DNA of 64,000 nt from Cryptomeria japonica. Lineage: Eukaryota; Streptophyta; Pinopsida; Cupressales; Cupressaceae. Shown piece by piece: positions 1 to 10,819 of this stretch; within the stretch, counting starts at the first letter, position 1, and each line of letters starts with the position of its first letter. The stretch lies in NCBI RefSeq assembly GCF_030272615.1, contig NC_081413.1:607268209-607332208 (forward strand). Direction: 5' to 3'. The position numbers and the translations under genes were made by a program. The notes under the pieces are model-generated. The model was not told the DNA's origin and searched no databases. It worked only from the letters and a program-made list of their open reading frames with translations.

Positions 1-876
1 GATTTGCCCATACCATGTCTCCAACTTGGAACTGCACATCTCTCTTTTTTCTGTCAGCTTGCTCCTTGTACTTCTCTGCAATTGCATCCTGACTTGGTCA
101 TGAATCTTCTTTATCCCTTCAGAAAATTCTTCTCCACAAGCACTGATATGTTCAGTTGAAGGTAGATTTCTCAATTCTAGTACACCTCTTGGATTCAGTC
201 TATAGACAATTTAGAAAGGGCTTCTTCCGGTACTCCTATTGACATAATCATTATAGGCACATTCTGCTTGGGAGATGATGGAATGCCACTTTTCACCATG
301 CTTCTTGGTGAGGCACCTTAACAAATCTCCGAGTGATCTATTGACCACTTCTGTTTGGCCATCTGTTTGGGGATGATAAGCTGAACTAAAAGACAAGTTT
401 GTGCCTAACTTCCTCCATAAAGTCCTCCAAAAATGTCCTACAAATTTGACATCTCTGTTTGACACAATGTTCACGGGTAAACCATGTATTGTCACAACTT
501 CATTAAAGGAAAGGTTTGCAATATATGTAGCATCACTTGTGCTCTTGCATGGAAAAAAATGTGCCATCTTGCTAAACCTGCCAACAACCACAAAAACACT
601 ATCAAAACCTTTTTGAGTTCTTGGCAAACCCATCACAAAATCCATGCTCACACTTTCCCAAGGTCTTGAAGGAATGGGCAATGGCTGGTATAGTCCTGCG
701 TTTGTTGTTGTCCCTTTGGCCTTTTGACACACCACACATGAATCCACAAATTTTCTGACATTTGTCTGCAATTTAGGCCAGTGATAAATTCTTCTCACCA
801 AATCAAGAGTTTTGTCTAATCCAAAGTGTCCCCCCATACAACCACTATGCTTCTCCTTAATTATGTTATCCCTCAT
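1..876 (-). pseudogene. Ty3/gypsy integrase (decayed)
   Basis: The main open stretch is 211-876 (221 codons). It has the HHCC zinc-binding N-terminus (HSGCMGGHF, then CVVCQKAKG) and the integrase core: first catalytic Asp in SMDFVMGLP, catalytic Glu in GQTEVVN. The second catalytic Asp motif, normally SDRD, reads VSNRDVKF, so that Asp is replaced by Asn. A stop at about 208-210 falls where the family has GRSPFQIVY (Gln to stop). The frame continues beyond it with IVYRLNPRG and reaches QFQVGDMVW near base 1, the start of the C-terminal GPY/F-type region. In life this enzyme would join element cDNA to host DNA in the nucleus. This copy is inactive by two independent lesions. Confidence 0.85.
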
Positions 877-897
877 TGAACATTTAGGAATGCATAA

Positions 898-1530
898 CTA
901 ACATCCTTTGAAAAGAAGACCATCTTGAACCAAATAATTAGAATACTCTAAATGATACCGGATACCAAACTCAGTGCATACCTTGTAGATGTCTTTGAAA
1001 TCTTCATCTTCAACATGCATACCCTTGAGGGAATCAACTCCTACACTTTCCAATTGGATTTCATAAACTGTTAGTGCCCTCCTGCTAAGAGCATCTGCAA
1101 CTTTGTTTGAGACACCTTTCTTGTGTTTGATTGTAAAGGTGTAGGCCTGAATGGACTCAACCCATTTCATATGCCTATGGCTCAATTTCTCCTAACTATT
1201 TAGGAAGCTTAGTGCCTGATTATCTGTATACACAACAAACTCTTTGGGAAGCAAATAATGCCTCCACTTCTTTAGTGCATGAACTAATGCATACATCTCC
1301 AAATCATAGGAAGAATATTTCTTTTTAGCATCATCCAATTTTTCACTAAAAAATGCAATTGGCCTACCTTCCTAATGAAGTACTGCACCTATTGCCAAAT
1401 GAATTGCATCACATTCAATCTGAAAGATTTTGTCAAAATTAGGTAAGGTAAGAACTGGTTGCTGTGATACATTTTTCTTCAACATTTCAAATGCTTCATC
1501 CGCCTCCTTGGTCCATGAAAATTTGCACTT
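898..1530 (-). pseudogene. Ty3/gypsy RNase H domain (decayed)
   Basis: On the minus strand 898-1185 reads the end of the RNase H/tether region (KWVESIQAYTFTIKHKKG, then NKVADALSRR, a standard Ty3 signature). The stretch above it, 1186-1530, still spells RNase H in pieces (IAFFSEKLDDAKKKYSSYD, YTDNQALSFL) but has stops in place of conserved residues. RNase H degrades the RNA strand of the RNA-DNA hybrid during reverse transcription. It lies directly between RT and integrase, as expected. No intact start is present; the ATG at 1183-1185 is an internal Met. Confidence 0.8.
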
Positions 1531-2249
1531 CTATCCACCCGTGATGGTCTCTAACATGGGAGCACACATCTGGCTAAAATTCCTGATAAACTTCCTATAA
1601 AAGGTATCTAGGCCATGAAAACTCCTTACATCACCAATTGTTCTAGGAGTTAGCCGTGTGAGAATGGCATTCACTTTATCAGCATCCATTTTCAGATTTC
1701 CTCTAGAAATCACAAACCCAAGGTAAGTCAGTTCTTCTTGCAAAAACACACACTTTTCCAAGTTTATCATTAGTTTCTCTTCATTCAACCTTCTCAAGAC
1801 CATATCCAAATGTTTTAGGTGATCCTCCTTTGTCTTGCTAAACACTAGAATGTCATCTAGATACACTATGATAAACTTACCAATGAACTCCTTCAACACC
1901 TCATTCACAAGTCTCATGAAAGTGCTAGGGGCATTTGACAACCCAAATGACATCACCCTCCATTCATACAATCCTTCATTTGTTTTAAAAGCAATTTTCC
2001 ATTCATCACCGACTCTAATCGTTATTTGGTGATAACCATTTTTAAATCAATCTTGGAATAATACGTTGCACCTCCTAAACAATCAAGCAAATCTTCTATT
2101 CTAGGCATAGGGAATCTATACCTGATGGTTATCTTGTTAATGGCCCGGGAATCAGTGCACAATCTCCACATTCCCTCCTTCTTTGGTGCTAATACAATTG
2201 GGACTACACAAGGGCTCAAGCTCTTCCCTATCAAACCTTTATCAAGCAA
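1531..2249 (-). pseudogene. Ty3/gypsy reverse transcriptase (frameshifted)
   Basis: Two overlapping frames make one RT. 2022-2249 has the N-terminal fingers ([50 protein letters not shown]). 1531-1971 has [13 protein letters not shown] and the catalytic box [10 protein letters not shown], so the YLDD aspartates are intact, followed by thumb and connection. The frame changes between 1971 and 2022, and the conserved Gly-Tyr-His segment after the SKIDL motif is altered (KMVITK). It copies element RNA into DNA in the cytoplasmic particle. Order and spacing to RNase H are normal. Confidence 0.85.
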
Positions 2250-2279
2250 CTCTTGGATCTGCCTTGCAACTTCCTCATT

Positions 2280-3000
2280 TTATTGGGTAGTCATTTTGTA
2301 GGCTGGCTTGTTTGGTAAGGTGGCACCGGGAATAAAATCAATGCAATGGCTTATCTCCCTTATTGGTGGTAGGGTTCTTGGCAACTCTTCTGCAGCTATG
2401 TCCTTGCATTTTCTCAACATTTCCTCCACCTCCTCAAGGACTATCACCCTTTTCTTTTCTACCTTGCCATTTGAAATGGGCTCTTCTTCTTGCCTTGGTA
2501 CCGACATCACTGCAAAACAAGGTGTTCCCTCTTCCTTGATTGCCTTGAGGAACTCTTTTCCTTCCATGATCATGATCTTGCCCTCCTTCTCCTTCTGATC
2601 CTTACTGTTATTAGGCAGGGGTATCAATTCAATTACCTTTTTATCTTTGGTGATGGAGTAGGTGCTCTTGTGTCCATCATGATGGGCTTTGAGGTCATAT
2701 TGTCATGGTCTCCCTAAAAGAAGGTGACATGCATCCATCTCAACAATATCAAACATAATTTTGTCTTTGTATGCTCCTATCTGAAATTCAACCCATGATT
2801 GCTCTTCTACCAAGGTCCATTTTCCTTTAGTAAGCTAAGAAACTTTATATGGAAATGGATGAGGAATTCTTCTCAATTTTAGTTTCTCTACCATTTCTAA
2901 GGATAGTAAATTTTCAGTTGAACCTGAATCTATTATAACCTTACATACCTTGCCTCCTTCTTTGCATGTGGTTCAGAAGAGTGTCTTTCTTTGAGGAGGT
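2280..3000 (-). pseudogene. Ty3/gypsy aspartic protease and protease-RT linker
   Basis: At about 2640-2960 the minus strand spells the retropepsin core (VIIDSGSTENLLSLEMV, with the DSG active-site triad, and later DACHLLLGRPWQYD). 2280-2627 is the linker before RT, ending in SHCIDFIPGATLPNKPAY, the usual upstream neighbour of RT in Ty3 elements. The protease cleaves the Gag-Pol polyprotein in the assembling particle. Stops separate the pieces. Confidence rests on the DSG and LLLGRPW motifs. Confidence 0.75.
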
Positions 3001-3149
3001 TCAGTATTTCTTGGTACCTTCAACAATGTTCTCCTCATCATCAAGGCTTCTCCTCTTTCTGGAAGTCTGTAGGAATCAAGTGAAGTGACACTCTAACAAT
3101 CATTGTCTTGAACCAAATGTGTTATCCTCTCTCCTTGGGAGCTTGATTC

Positions 3150-4195
3150 GGTCTTCTCAGGGCACTTAGCTGCAGTATGACCTACTTGATTGCAATTGTA
3201 GCATCTGAAAGGATCCGAGCTTCTTCCACCAAATCTACCTCTATGGTTGGGTGTTCTTCCTCTGAAACCCGCTCTTGTGTTACCATCTCCATGCCGACTT
3301 TCTTGATTAGCCTCTCCTTATGGCCTAGGACTTTGTCCTCTACCATTCATAGGGCCTTTGCCTCTAAAGTTTATACCCCCTCTACCTCTATTATTCTGAT
3401 CATTCTTTCTCTTCAGCTTCTCCTATGCTCTTAGTTCTAGTTGAAAGCACTTGTTCACTGTCTCTGGTGCTAGTATGTTGATCTCATCTTGGATACTATA
3501 TTTTAATCCACTAAGATATCTTGCCACTTTCTCCAGTTCCCCCTCATGTTGTTTGGTCCTTAGACTAAACCTATGGAACTCCTTGGTATATGTACTCACA
3601 TCAAGGTCTTTTTGCCTCAAACTTTGCAACTTTTTGTAGACTTGGACTTCATAGTCTACTGGGATGAATTGTGCCTTCACCTTTGCCAACATTCTATCCC
3701 ATGAGGTTATCATACCTCTACCTTCCTTCACCCTCTCGCCTTGGAGGTAATTCCACCAAGTGAGCGCTGCTCCTTTCATCTTGGACTTAGCAAAGATAAC
3801 CTTCTTATTCTCAGGGGTCTCTTTGCATTCAAAATGGTTGTTTAATGCCTCAATCCAATCTATCACTTCTTTTGCATTCATTTTCCCACTAAATATAGGG
3901 ATGTCATCTTTACTTGATGATGATTCTCTGCCAATGGACTTTAGGACCTCAACAAATGCTCTCTGATCTGCAGGTAACTCATCTTCCTGCCTTGGGGTCT
4001 CTTCTTCTCCCCCTTGTTCTTCTTCTTCATTAGATCACATTCACCCTCCTTTCCTTTGCCTTTGGCCTTCTCTAACTCTCTCACTCTATTTTCAAACATC
4101 TCTTCAAACAGCTTCTTGGTGGCATCTTGAGACATACTCTTAGGAGGCATATTGCTAGCCTCTCCCTCAATTCCTTCTGTAGACATACACCACAA
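3150..4195 (-). pseudogene. Ty3/gypsy gag with CCHC zinc knuckle
   Basis: 3941-4195 gives a charged N-terminus (MSTEGIEGEASNMPPKS, then ELEKAKGKGKEGE). 3423-3881 is the capsid-like retrotransposon gag domain (MKGAALTWWNYLQ, SLRQKDLDVSTYTKEF, ARYLSGLKYSIQDEI). Near 3160-3210 there is an intact nucleocapsid knuckle, CYNCNQVGHTAAKC (C-x2-C-x4-H-x4-C). Gag forms the particle shell and binds element RNA. The likely start is the ATG giving MSTEG near 4184, about 35-50 bp inside the PBS; the upstream Met (MWCM) is less typical. Frameshifts lie between the blocks. Confidence 0.8.
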
Positions 4196-4217
4196 ATCAC
4201 TTTCCCCAAGCGATCCA

Positions 4218-4235
4218 ACTCGCGCTTTGATACCA
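4218..4235 (-). promoter_or_regulatory. Primer binding site, initiator tRNA-Met type
   Basis: The minus strand reads TGGTATCAAAGCGCGAG, a one-mismatch version of the usual plant PBS TGGTATCAGAGC, complementary to the 3' end of initiator tRNA-Met. It lies 3 bp inside the LTR end at 4239 and just upstream of gag. This fixes the element's orientation and the inner LTR border. Confidence 0.8.
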
Positions 4236-4238
4236 ATA

Positions 4239-5460
4239 TGATGCAGAGCTAGACAACAAACTAGGTGAAAACCTCCTCACACCCACAACTGCTATGTCCA
4301 AAACAAGTTCTTTTGTTTGTTCAAGGTGTGAACAACACACCTACCAAATACTCAACTCACACAACAATTTGTGTGACCGGATTCATACCAGTTTAGTATC
4401 TTCCAGTGTCGGTATGATGAAAACAGTCTACCCTTGTGTGAATGGCTAGAAATCTTCTGGTACTGGTGGGATGGAAACCTATTGGATTTTGTCTAGTGGT
4501 GGTCCAACCAACACAAAACACCCCTAAGATCTGGCTATCAGATGTGTTACGGAATACTTGTCTCACCACTGTCCTATTGTCTAGTAGCCTAGTAGCCCTA
4601 CCGGTTGAGTTCTCCAAACACAACTTAACAAAATTCCAAAGGACAAGACAAACTAAAGATAGATTCAGATACCCTTCATCTAGTTACACAATTCCCCAAA
4701 GGCTTAGCACTAACCACAAGTTGAAAGGTCTGTACCCTTACTGCCCTTCCAAACCTAATTAAGCCAACTAGGCCTAATTTACAAAGCAAGTACCCCTTGT
4801 ATTAGTCCCCCAACTAAACCAACACTTCTGCAAGGTGGGGTAAGGTGTCAAACCACCAAATCCAAGGTTTGAAGACTTGATCCCGTCTTTTTTATCTTCT
4901 GCAAGTGATTTCCACTTCTACAGTTCAGGTGGTCACATAGAGATGCTCGCCTAGGGTCAACTCAATCTCTTTGGGCTTGGAGCCTCCCTGAAAACCAACA
5001 CATGATAGAATGGCCCTTCTAACATTTTCCCACAGGTTGTTTGGTCCTCTGGTGAAAATGTCAGATTAAGGGCATCTTTACAGTGAAACCTCAGGTGCCG
5101 ACAGGGTTTATGACCAATCTGGTTAGATTTGGATGGATCACTACAATCCGATTGTTACAAAACCTCAAAATTTATTCAAATGAAAGGTAAGAGACTTCCC
5201 TAACTCATCCAATTGGTTTCAGACATCCACCAATCCGTACTGATCAGAAACGAATAACAAAAACACAAAATTTCAGAAAACTCCAAGTATATTGTATTGC
5301 TCCAAACTCTAAAACATCATCAAATTTCATCAACCTCAACAACTACACCAACAACAACTTGGAATCGATCCAAATGGGCATAATATAGCCTCCCTAACGG
5401 TTTCCAACCACTTTTCAAACTTTGGAACCGTTGAAGGATTAGTTATCCCTTTTTACAACA
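4239..5460 (-). repeat. 5' LTR of Ty3 element no. 1 (outer end uncertain)
   Basis: The inner end is set by TG at 4239 (CA in element orientation) beside the PBS. A TATA-like CTATATTATG occurs on the minus strand near 5385-5395. A possible outer end is the TGTTGTAAAAAGG that begins at about 5460 on the minus strand. Without the 3' LTR the length cannot be proven. No coding signal is seen inside; short open frames here show no family features. Confidence 0.5.
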
Positions 5461-5784
5461 TTTTGCAACGACAACAAAAGTTGTCAACTTGCACTTTTTA
5501 AATTTGGCGACTCCAAGGTGCATTCGACCTATTCCAAGGATTGGTTTGATGCTTCTAAGACCAATATTTATTTGCCTGACTCATGCCTAGACTCCTACTG
5601 ACCCACGTGGTCATTTATCCATGATGGCTTATAAAATGCAACCATGACAATGCCTTACATCAATTGGGTCTTATTGACTCACAAAACTATCAACCTATTA
5701 CATATGATCTTTTTCACCTCATTGGTGATATTAGGCTCTTTTAGACTTCATTTGTGTCTTTGGGTGCTCCTGCACCAAAAACTC
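5461..5784. other. Unassigned spacer
   Basis: I see no coding or repeat signal here. It may be flanking DNA or the outermost part of either neighbouring LTR. Confidence 0.4.
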
Positions 5785-6684
5785 AAAAGTGTTATAAGTT
5801 TCTTCTATTTTCCCACTATCTCTTGTTTTATTCTTCTTAGTGGAGCTCCTCATTAAGCAGACATGGATACCATTCACCATCTTGTAGTACATCATCTTTC
5901 ACTAACTCCCAAACAAGGTAATTCGATTGTGTGCATTTAATCTAAAAGTGCTTCCCTTCATCCTCCATTTATTCTTTATCACGACATCCTCTATGTCATA
6001 TTCTTGACACTTCTAGGATCTTGTCAATCCCTATGATTTCCCATCACATTCAATATCATGTTCTCTTTGTATTCTTGATTTTGTATATATATTTATATGT
6101 ATACCTATATTTTTATCTGTATATACTAGTTCCTATCTTCCAAATCTAGCCTCAAAGATAATAGTTTGCTCCTCTTTCTCCCCTTTCATATCATTTAAAT
6201 CATTTAATATGAATTTTACATTTATTACATGCTTTAATGACTCTTCTATTAATAACACTGGTGCATTGATAAATTTGTTTGTAGATTCTTTTGCCCTTGT
6301 GTAGAACCCAACGAGGTTTTTTTTCTTGTTTGGATAATTTTAGGCATGAACCCAACTTATAGATTACAACATAATCACTCTAATGTGTGTTATATATGAG
6401 CTCATCGGAGCTACCAAACAACATCAATGAGAGATTCTTATCTTTCTTATGTTAGCATTTCACTTTGTAATAATATTCTTATAATCTATTGTTCATTAAA
6501 CCAATCTCTAGAACTCATAAATCAGTTAAAAAAAAAACCAAAATTTCATGCCCTTTTGCCAAAGATTCAGACAGCACCTCACATGCTCATAGTTTAATGT
6601 TGTTGACCTTGGATGTGATGTCTATCCTTATCCTTCGCCATCTTTCAATTGTGAGTACAGAGCTGTACAATTTTGAAGAATCCT
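5785..6684 (+). repeat. Truncated LTR fragment, inverted partner of the Ty3 no. 2 LTR
   Basis: This stretch aligns by eye, with substitutions and small indels, to the reverse complement of about 19998-20985. Shared landmarks include AATAGTTTGCT-type runs near 6160, the TATATATTTATATGTATA block near 6090 (right copy near 20680) and GTTGTTGACC near 6600 (right copy near 20090). The right copy is the 5' LTR of Ty3 no. 2, so this is taken as the U3 part of a second LTR of that family in plus orientation. Similarity stops at about 6684, just before the region that holds the TATA box in the other copy. PPR debris follows. Confidence 0.65.
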
Positions 6685-6815
6685 CCGTGATACATTTGGA
6701 TATATTGTGGGGTTGGTTTTGACAATGGACAGTCTCTGGGCATACAATGATTTACATGCAGAAGAATTAAAGGATTTTCTAGCTTTCTGATTTCTTTTTT
6801 ACCATGCCTGTTTAA

Positions 6816-7110
6816 TTTTGTGTGCCAACCTATCGTTACTCCTGCTTTAGAAAGTCTCAAGCTGTAAAGCCAAATTCCTCAACCTTTCTCAGCATCCTCC
6901 ATGATTGCACCAAAATGGGAACTTTGGAACAGGTTATGGTCATGTATCGGAGAATAAAGGAAGGGACATTTTTGTCAGAGGTTATAGGTGCAGCTGCCTG
7001 GTAGACATGCTTCCAAAATGTGGGACTATGGATAAGGTATGCGAACTGTTTGACAGAATGCCTCAAAGAAATGTAGCGACTGGATTTTTTTGTGCTTTGA
7101 TCGATGCCCA
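6816..7110 (+). pseudogene. PPR protein fragment (PLS type), plus strand
   Basis: Read across frames, the plus strand gives SQAVKPNSSTFLSILHDC, KMGTLEQVMVMYRRIKEG, then LVDMLPKCGTMDKVCELFD and RMPQRNVATG. These match successive helices of plant pentatricopeptide repeats (family form: NALVDMYAKCGSM..A..LFDRMPQRNVVSW). Intact PPR proteins bind organelle RNA for editing, splicing or stability. Here only about two repeats remain, with frameshifts near 6990 and no start, so it is non-functional. The LTR fragment lies just upstream, and a related minus-strand piece sits beside the integrase of Ty3 no. 2 (14746-14960). Confidence 0.8.
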
Positions 7111-7300
7111 TATCTTGTTCCGAGAAGCCTATCTTGGCGCAAGCAGAGAGGGTTGTCACAGGTTGTGGATTCTATTTGCTTGAAAGTTTCTTAAACCTTT
7201 TGACAAATGCATTTTATGCATTATCTTGCATTCGTGACATTTCAGAAGACCACACTTCTTTGAGACATTCAGTCAAACAGCTTACTGCCTTGTTTCTGTT
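7085..7300 (-). pseudogene. PPR fragments, minus strand
   Basis: The minus strand of 7090-7159 reads PVTTLSACAKIGFSEQDMG, the typical start of another PPR motif (family: LSACAKIGALEQGM..H). Around 7240-7290 it reads LFD, stop, MSQRS, a degraded LFDRMPQR. These pieces face the opposite way to the preceding PPR fragment and overlap its end, so copies have been inverted or rearranged here. None is functional. Confidence 0.6.
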
Positions 7301-7399
7301 TTCATTTTGAATTCATTTATGCCTGCCGTTTCAACTAAAATACCTGACACATTTTTTATGCCTGGTTGTTTCAATTATAATACCTAACAAAAGGTATCT

Positions 7400-7748
7400 T
7401 TCCATTATGCTGTGATGGATAGCTACCCTGATCTCTTTGAGGCATTCAGTCAAACAGTTCACGTGCCTTGTTTATGCTACCACATTTTGCACAGATGTCT
7501 ACCAGAGCATTTCCAACTACAAGATCTGACAAAATTCCTCTATCCTTTATCCTTTCACAGATGTCCATAGCCTGTTCCACAACCCCAAAACCTTTATCTT
7601 TTGACAGATGTCCATACCCTGTTCCACAACCCCAAAACCTCTATCCTCTATCCTTGGACAGAAGTCCATACCTTGTTCCACAGTCCCATTTTGGGGCCAC
7701 TTATCCTTTGGCGGATAGCCATACTGTATTCCACAACCCCATTTTGAC
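7400..7748 (-). pseudogene. PPR fragments in a partly tandem run, minus strand
   Basis: From about 7580 down to 7420 the minus strand reads VEQAMDICERIKDRG, ILSDLVVGNALVDICAKCG, SINKARELFD, stop, MPQR. This is the best preserved PPR stretch in the window, with one in-frame TGA. From 7748 to 7580 the short segment around VEQGMDICQRIKDRG recurs at least three more times (VEQGMDFCPRIEDRG, VEQGMDICQKIK, VEYSMAIRQRI) without the rest of the repeat. That looks like local tandem amplification of a single helix-coding segment. Confidence 0.7.
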
Positions 7749-7930
7749 ACAATTTATCCTTTGGTGGATGTTTATATCTTGTTCCACAGCTCCATTTTGT
7801 TATAGAGGAGGATGCTGTCAAAGGTTGTGGAGTTTGATACAATTTATCCTTTGGTGGATGTTTATATCTTGTTCCACAGCTCCATTTTGTTATAGAGGAG
7901 GATGCTGTCAAAGGTTGTGGAGTCTGACTT
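7749..7930. repeat. 90-bp tandem duplication within the PPR debris
   Basis: Two almost identical 90-bp copies (7749-7838 and 7839-~7923) start with ACAATTTATCCTTTGGTGG. They include TTCCACAGCTCCATTTTGT, which is antisense to the PPR segment repeated upstream. Near identity suggests a recent event. Confidence 0.85.
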
Positions 7931-10063
7931 TATATCTATCAATCCTATTTAGAATACAAAAATGCATGTCTTGTTATTTTTACTTTTCATTTTACATTAT
8001 ATTGGATCGATATCGTGGACGTATAATTTAATATCTTTCGTGAATTCAATAATGTCATATTATTTTATTCAAAACTTGTCTAGTTTAGTTTTCACTAGTT
8101 TATTTATTTTTTATAAGATCAAAATAGTGATCGTCTTTCCCATACAAGATTTGGGATGACCACATTAATTATTTCAAATTATTTGACAATCATAATTACT
8201 ATTCATAGTATCAATTATATGAAATAAGTCTATATTATTTCAAATATCCATACTAATAAATGTTCCATAGTCCACTTTGTGGACCATAAGTCTAAACTAT
8301 TCAAACTAGTTCACATCTCATATTAAAATCCATTAACATCCTTATGAGTTTTAATGTTACTATTAAGTCAATCTTGGAGTTTAAGTAATGCCTAAGAATA
8401 ATTGGAAATATAAACCTTGGAAAGTAATCCTTACAATACTCCTTAATAAGTCACCATTATTTTTCATATCTTAGATATTATCAAACAAACATATATTATC
8501 AACACTGAAAATCTAATTCTACCCATAATAGAATAATGGAAATCCAATGATTATATTCTTGACACTTAATTTCTCTAATTTTAATCATCTACTGATTAAT
8601 TTTAGAACCATCCTCAAATTGAAGACAAAGAAAGTAAACAATATAAATGCTATTTTTAAAAATTAGTTAAGAGATTGATAATGTCATAAAAGTTACTTTA
8701 AATTTCAATGATTGAAAATTATTGAAATTTTAATTTTAAACATAGAAATGCACCCAATTAAATACAAAGAAATCTAAACCCATTTGTGAGAACTTGACAA
8801 ATTCAAACCCATTAACACATTCTAAAGCTTTATTTCCTAGCACAAAGAAAAGGAATTTTTTAAGTTTTTTTAAACACACTCTTGAACACATTCATAGCAA
8901 GAACAATTCATTTGATCATGTAGTACAAAGAAAATATCAAAAGAAACACAAGGAAATAAAGGTTAATAAAACTCAACTGTCCTCTCAAGACCTTACCAAC
9001 CATAAGGTGACAAGTGTCCCTTCTCACCTAAGAAATTCAAAGGTAAACAATGACTTCTTTGGGGAGATAAATGAAACAATAAAGAAAATAAAAGATAAAT
9101 ATCGCTAGCCCATAACCATTAAATGTGAATAGAAATAGTGGAGAGAAACTTTGACAACAAATTGAAGGCTCTTACAAAGTCACGTACTTGTGCCATGTGA
9201 AGAGTACCCATTTTTCAAACACGTCCTTCCAAAATCATAAATACACATCTTATAAATTTGTGAAAATATTTAATATAAATGATCAATTAGGGCATTCTAG
9301 AAGCATTTATATTATTTTGAACCTATTTACTTTTATCTATAGGTCAAATTTTTTATTCAAATGAAAGAAAAGTAATTTTATGATGTTACTAAAGTTTAAT
9401 ATTCATGCATATTTGATTAAATATATTTCTCAAATTGAAATTAACTAGAACCTTATCACATGTAATCTAGAATTAACCGAAAATTATTACCTTACAACCC
9501 TTGCAACCTTTAACATGGTCAGAATAAGGCTCAAAACTATGGTCCAACCAATGTACCCTTCTTCAAAAGTAGTTCTAGAATAGAATGCAACTCTCAAGTC
9601 AGTTACTTGATTCAAATGACCAAGGGTCCAAGTAACCCTAATGTGCTTTATGTAGGCATAGTTTAATAATCATTGTTAATTTGTCTTTTACAATCATTGC
9701 CAAAATTAAAATCTGACATCCTTGGGATCTTTACCTCTAATATTTATGATGGGCATAATTGTCGTAATCAAATGTAGCATGTTTCAAATGGTTATTAAAC
9801 ATGTCAATAACACAAAGGATGCCAATTGGTCTCACATCATGGATGGAGATATTCAACAACCCTCTAGTGGAAATTTTTCCTACAAAGACCTTTCATTGCC
9901 ACATTTATGCATGGAAAAATCCTTAAGAAAGTTGTCAATGACATTGGTCGTGATGCACCTCCACCTCAATCCTACCCTTTGGGCCTATCACATTAGCATT
10001 CTCAAACCTATAGACAACAATCCATATTCCCTTATCTTTGGCACTAAAGTCATTGATTGAATT
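7931..10063. other. AT-rich unassigned DNA
   Basis: No recognisable gene. Two open stretches exist, 8794-9108 (104 codons, Lys/Asn/Ser-rich) and 9722-10060 (112 codons). Neither has a motif, splice context or codon pattern I can connect to a family, so I do not call them genes. Confidence 0.5.
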
Positions 10064-10819
10064 TGAACTCCTATCATTATGTATCTTCTTGAAAAATTAT
10101 ATCAGTGATGAAGAGTATATGATTGCACACTTGCATAAGCTGGAGCTCCTAGATGCATAAGCATATCCCCATTTGATCTTTGTGTGACTTAGATAGTATC
10201 CCATTTTTTAGCTTTATGCATGTATTTCTTGACATGTCCTACTAATCATCACGTGTGGTCACAATATTCATGTATCTTTACACTAGAATATAATACTTCC
10301 TCAGTCACTTGTAAATGCTATAAATTTTGTTTTCAATGTCCATCGTCACCTAGGTCCATCATTGTTTATAAACATCTATAGGAGGTCCTTGAGTCACATC
10401 CTTCAACCATAGTGTCTCTCCCATGGTCTAATATACGTGTCTGAACTCCTATCATTATGTATCTTCTTGAAGAATTATATCAATGATGAAGAGTATATGG
10501 TTGCACACTTGCATAAGCTGGAGCTCTTAGATGCATAGGCATATCCCTGTTTGATTGTTTTGCGACTTAGATAGTATCCCATTTTTTAGCTTTATGCACA
10601 TATTTCTTGATATGTCCTACTAAGCCTCACATGTGGTCACAATATTCATGTATCTTTACACTAGAATATAATACTTCCTCAGTCACTTATAAATGCTATA
10701 AATTTTGTTTTCAATGACCATCGTCACCTAGGTCCATCATTGTTTATAAACATCTATAGGAGATCCTTGAGTCACATCCTTCAACCATAGTGTCTCTCCC
10801 ATGGTCTAATATATGTGTC
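10064..10819. repeat. 378-bp tandem direct duplication
   Basis: Copy 1 is 10064-10441 and copy 2 is 10442-10819. Both start TGAACTCCTATCATTATG and end TGGTCTAATATA(C/T)GTGTC. They differ at scattered positions only (for example CACGTG versus CACATG near 10250 and 10630), so the duplication is fairly recent. No coding content recognised. Confidence 0.95.

Larger units (their letters stand above)
1..5460 (-). mobile_element. Ty3/gypsy LTR retrotransposon no. 1 (5' part, truncated by window edge)
   Basis: Reading from high to low coordinates, the minus strand shows a 5' LTR, a tRNA-iMet type primer binding site, gag, a CCHC knuckle, protease, reverse transcriptase, RNase H and integrase. This gag-pro-RT-RH-IN order defines Ty3/gypsy (Metaviridae). 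The integrase runs to base 1, so the 3' UTR and 3' LTR lie outside the window. The polyprotein is broken by several stops and frameshifts (near 208, 1190-1530, 1971-2022, 2250-2280 and 2630-3420), so the copy is dead. The upper limit of the 5' LTR is uncertain because the partner LTR is not visible; about 5460 is a guess. Confidence 0.85.

Noticed and set aside
5508-5525. Tat-type primer binding site (TTTGGCGACTCCAAGG)
   Set aside because: Only the first nine bases agree; the second half does not match, and there is no gag or LTR end beside it.
6816-7930. Functional PPR gene
   Set aside because: Pieces lie on both strands with stops and frameshifts and no complete repeat tract.
8794-9108. 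104-codon open frame as a gene
   Set aside because: AT-rich composition, Lys/Asn bias expected from AT-rich DNA, no motif and no supporting context.
9722-10060. 112-codon open frame as a gene
   Set aside because: No recognisable motif; adjacent to a noncoding tandem duplication.
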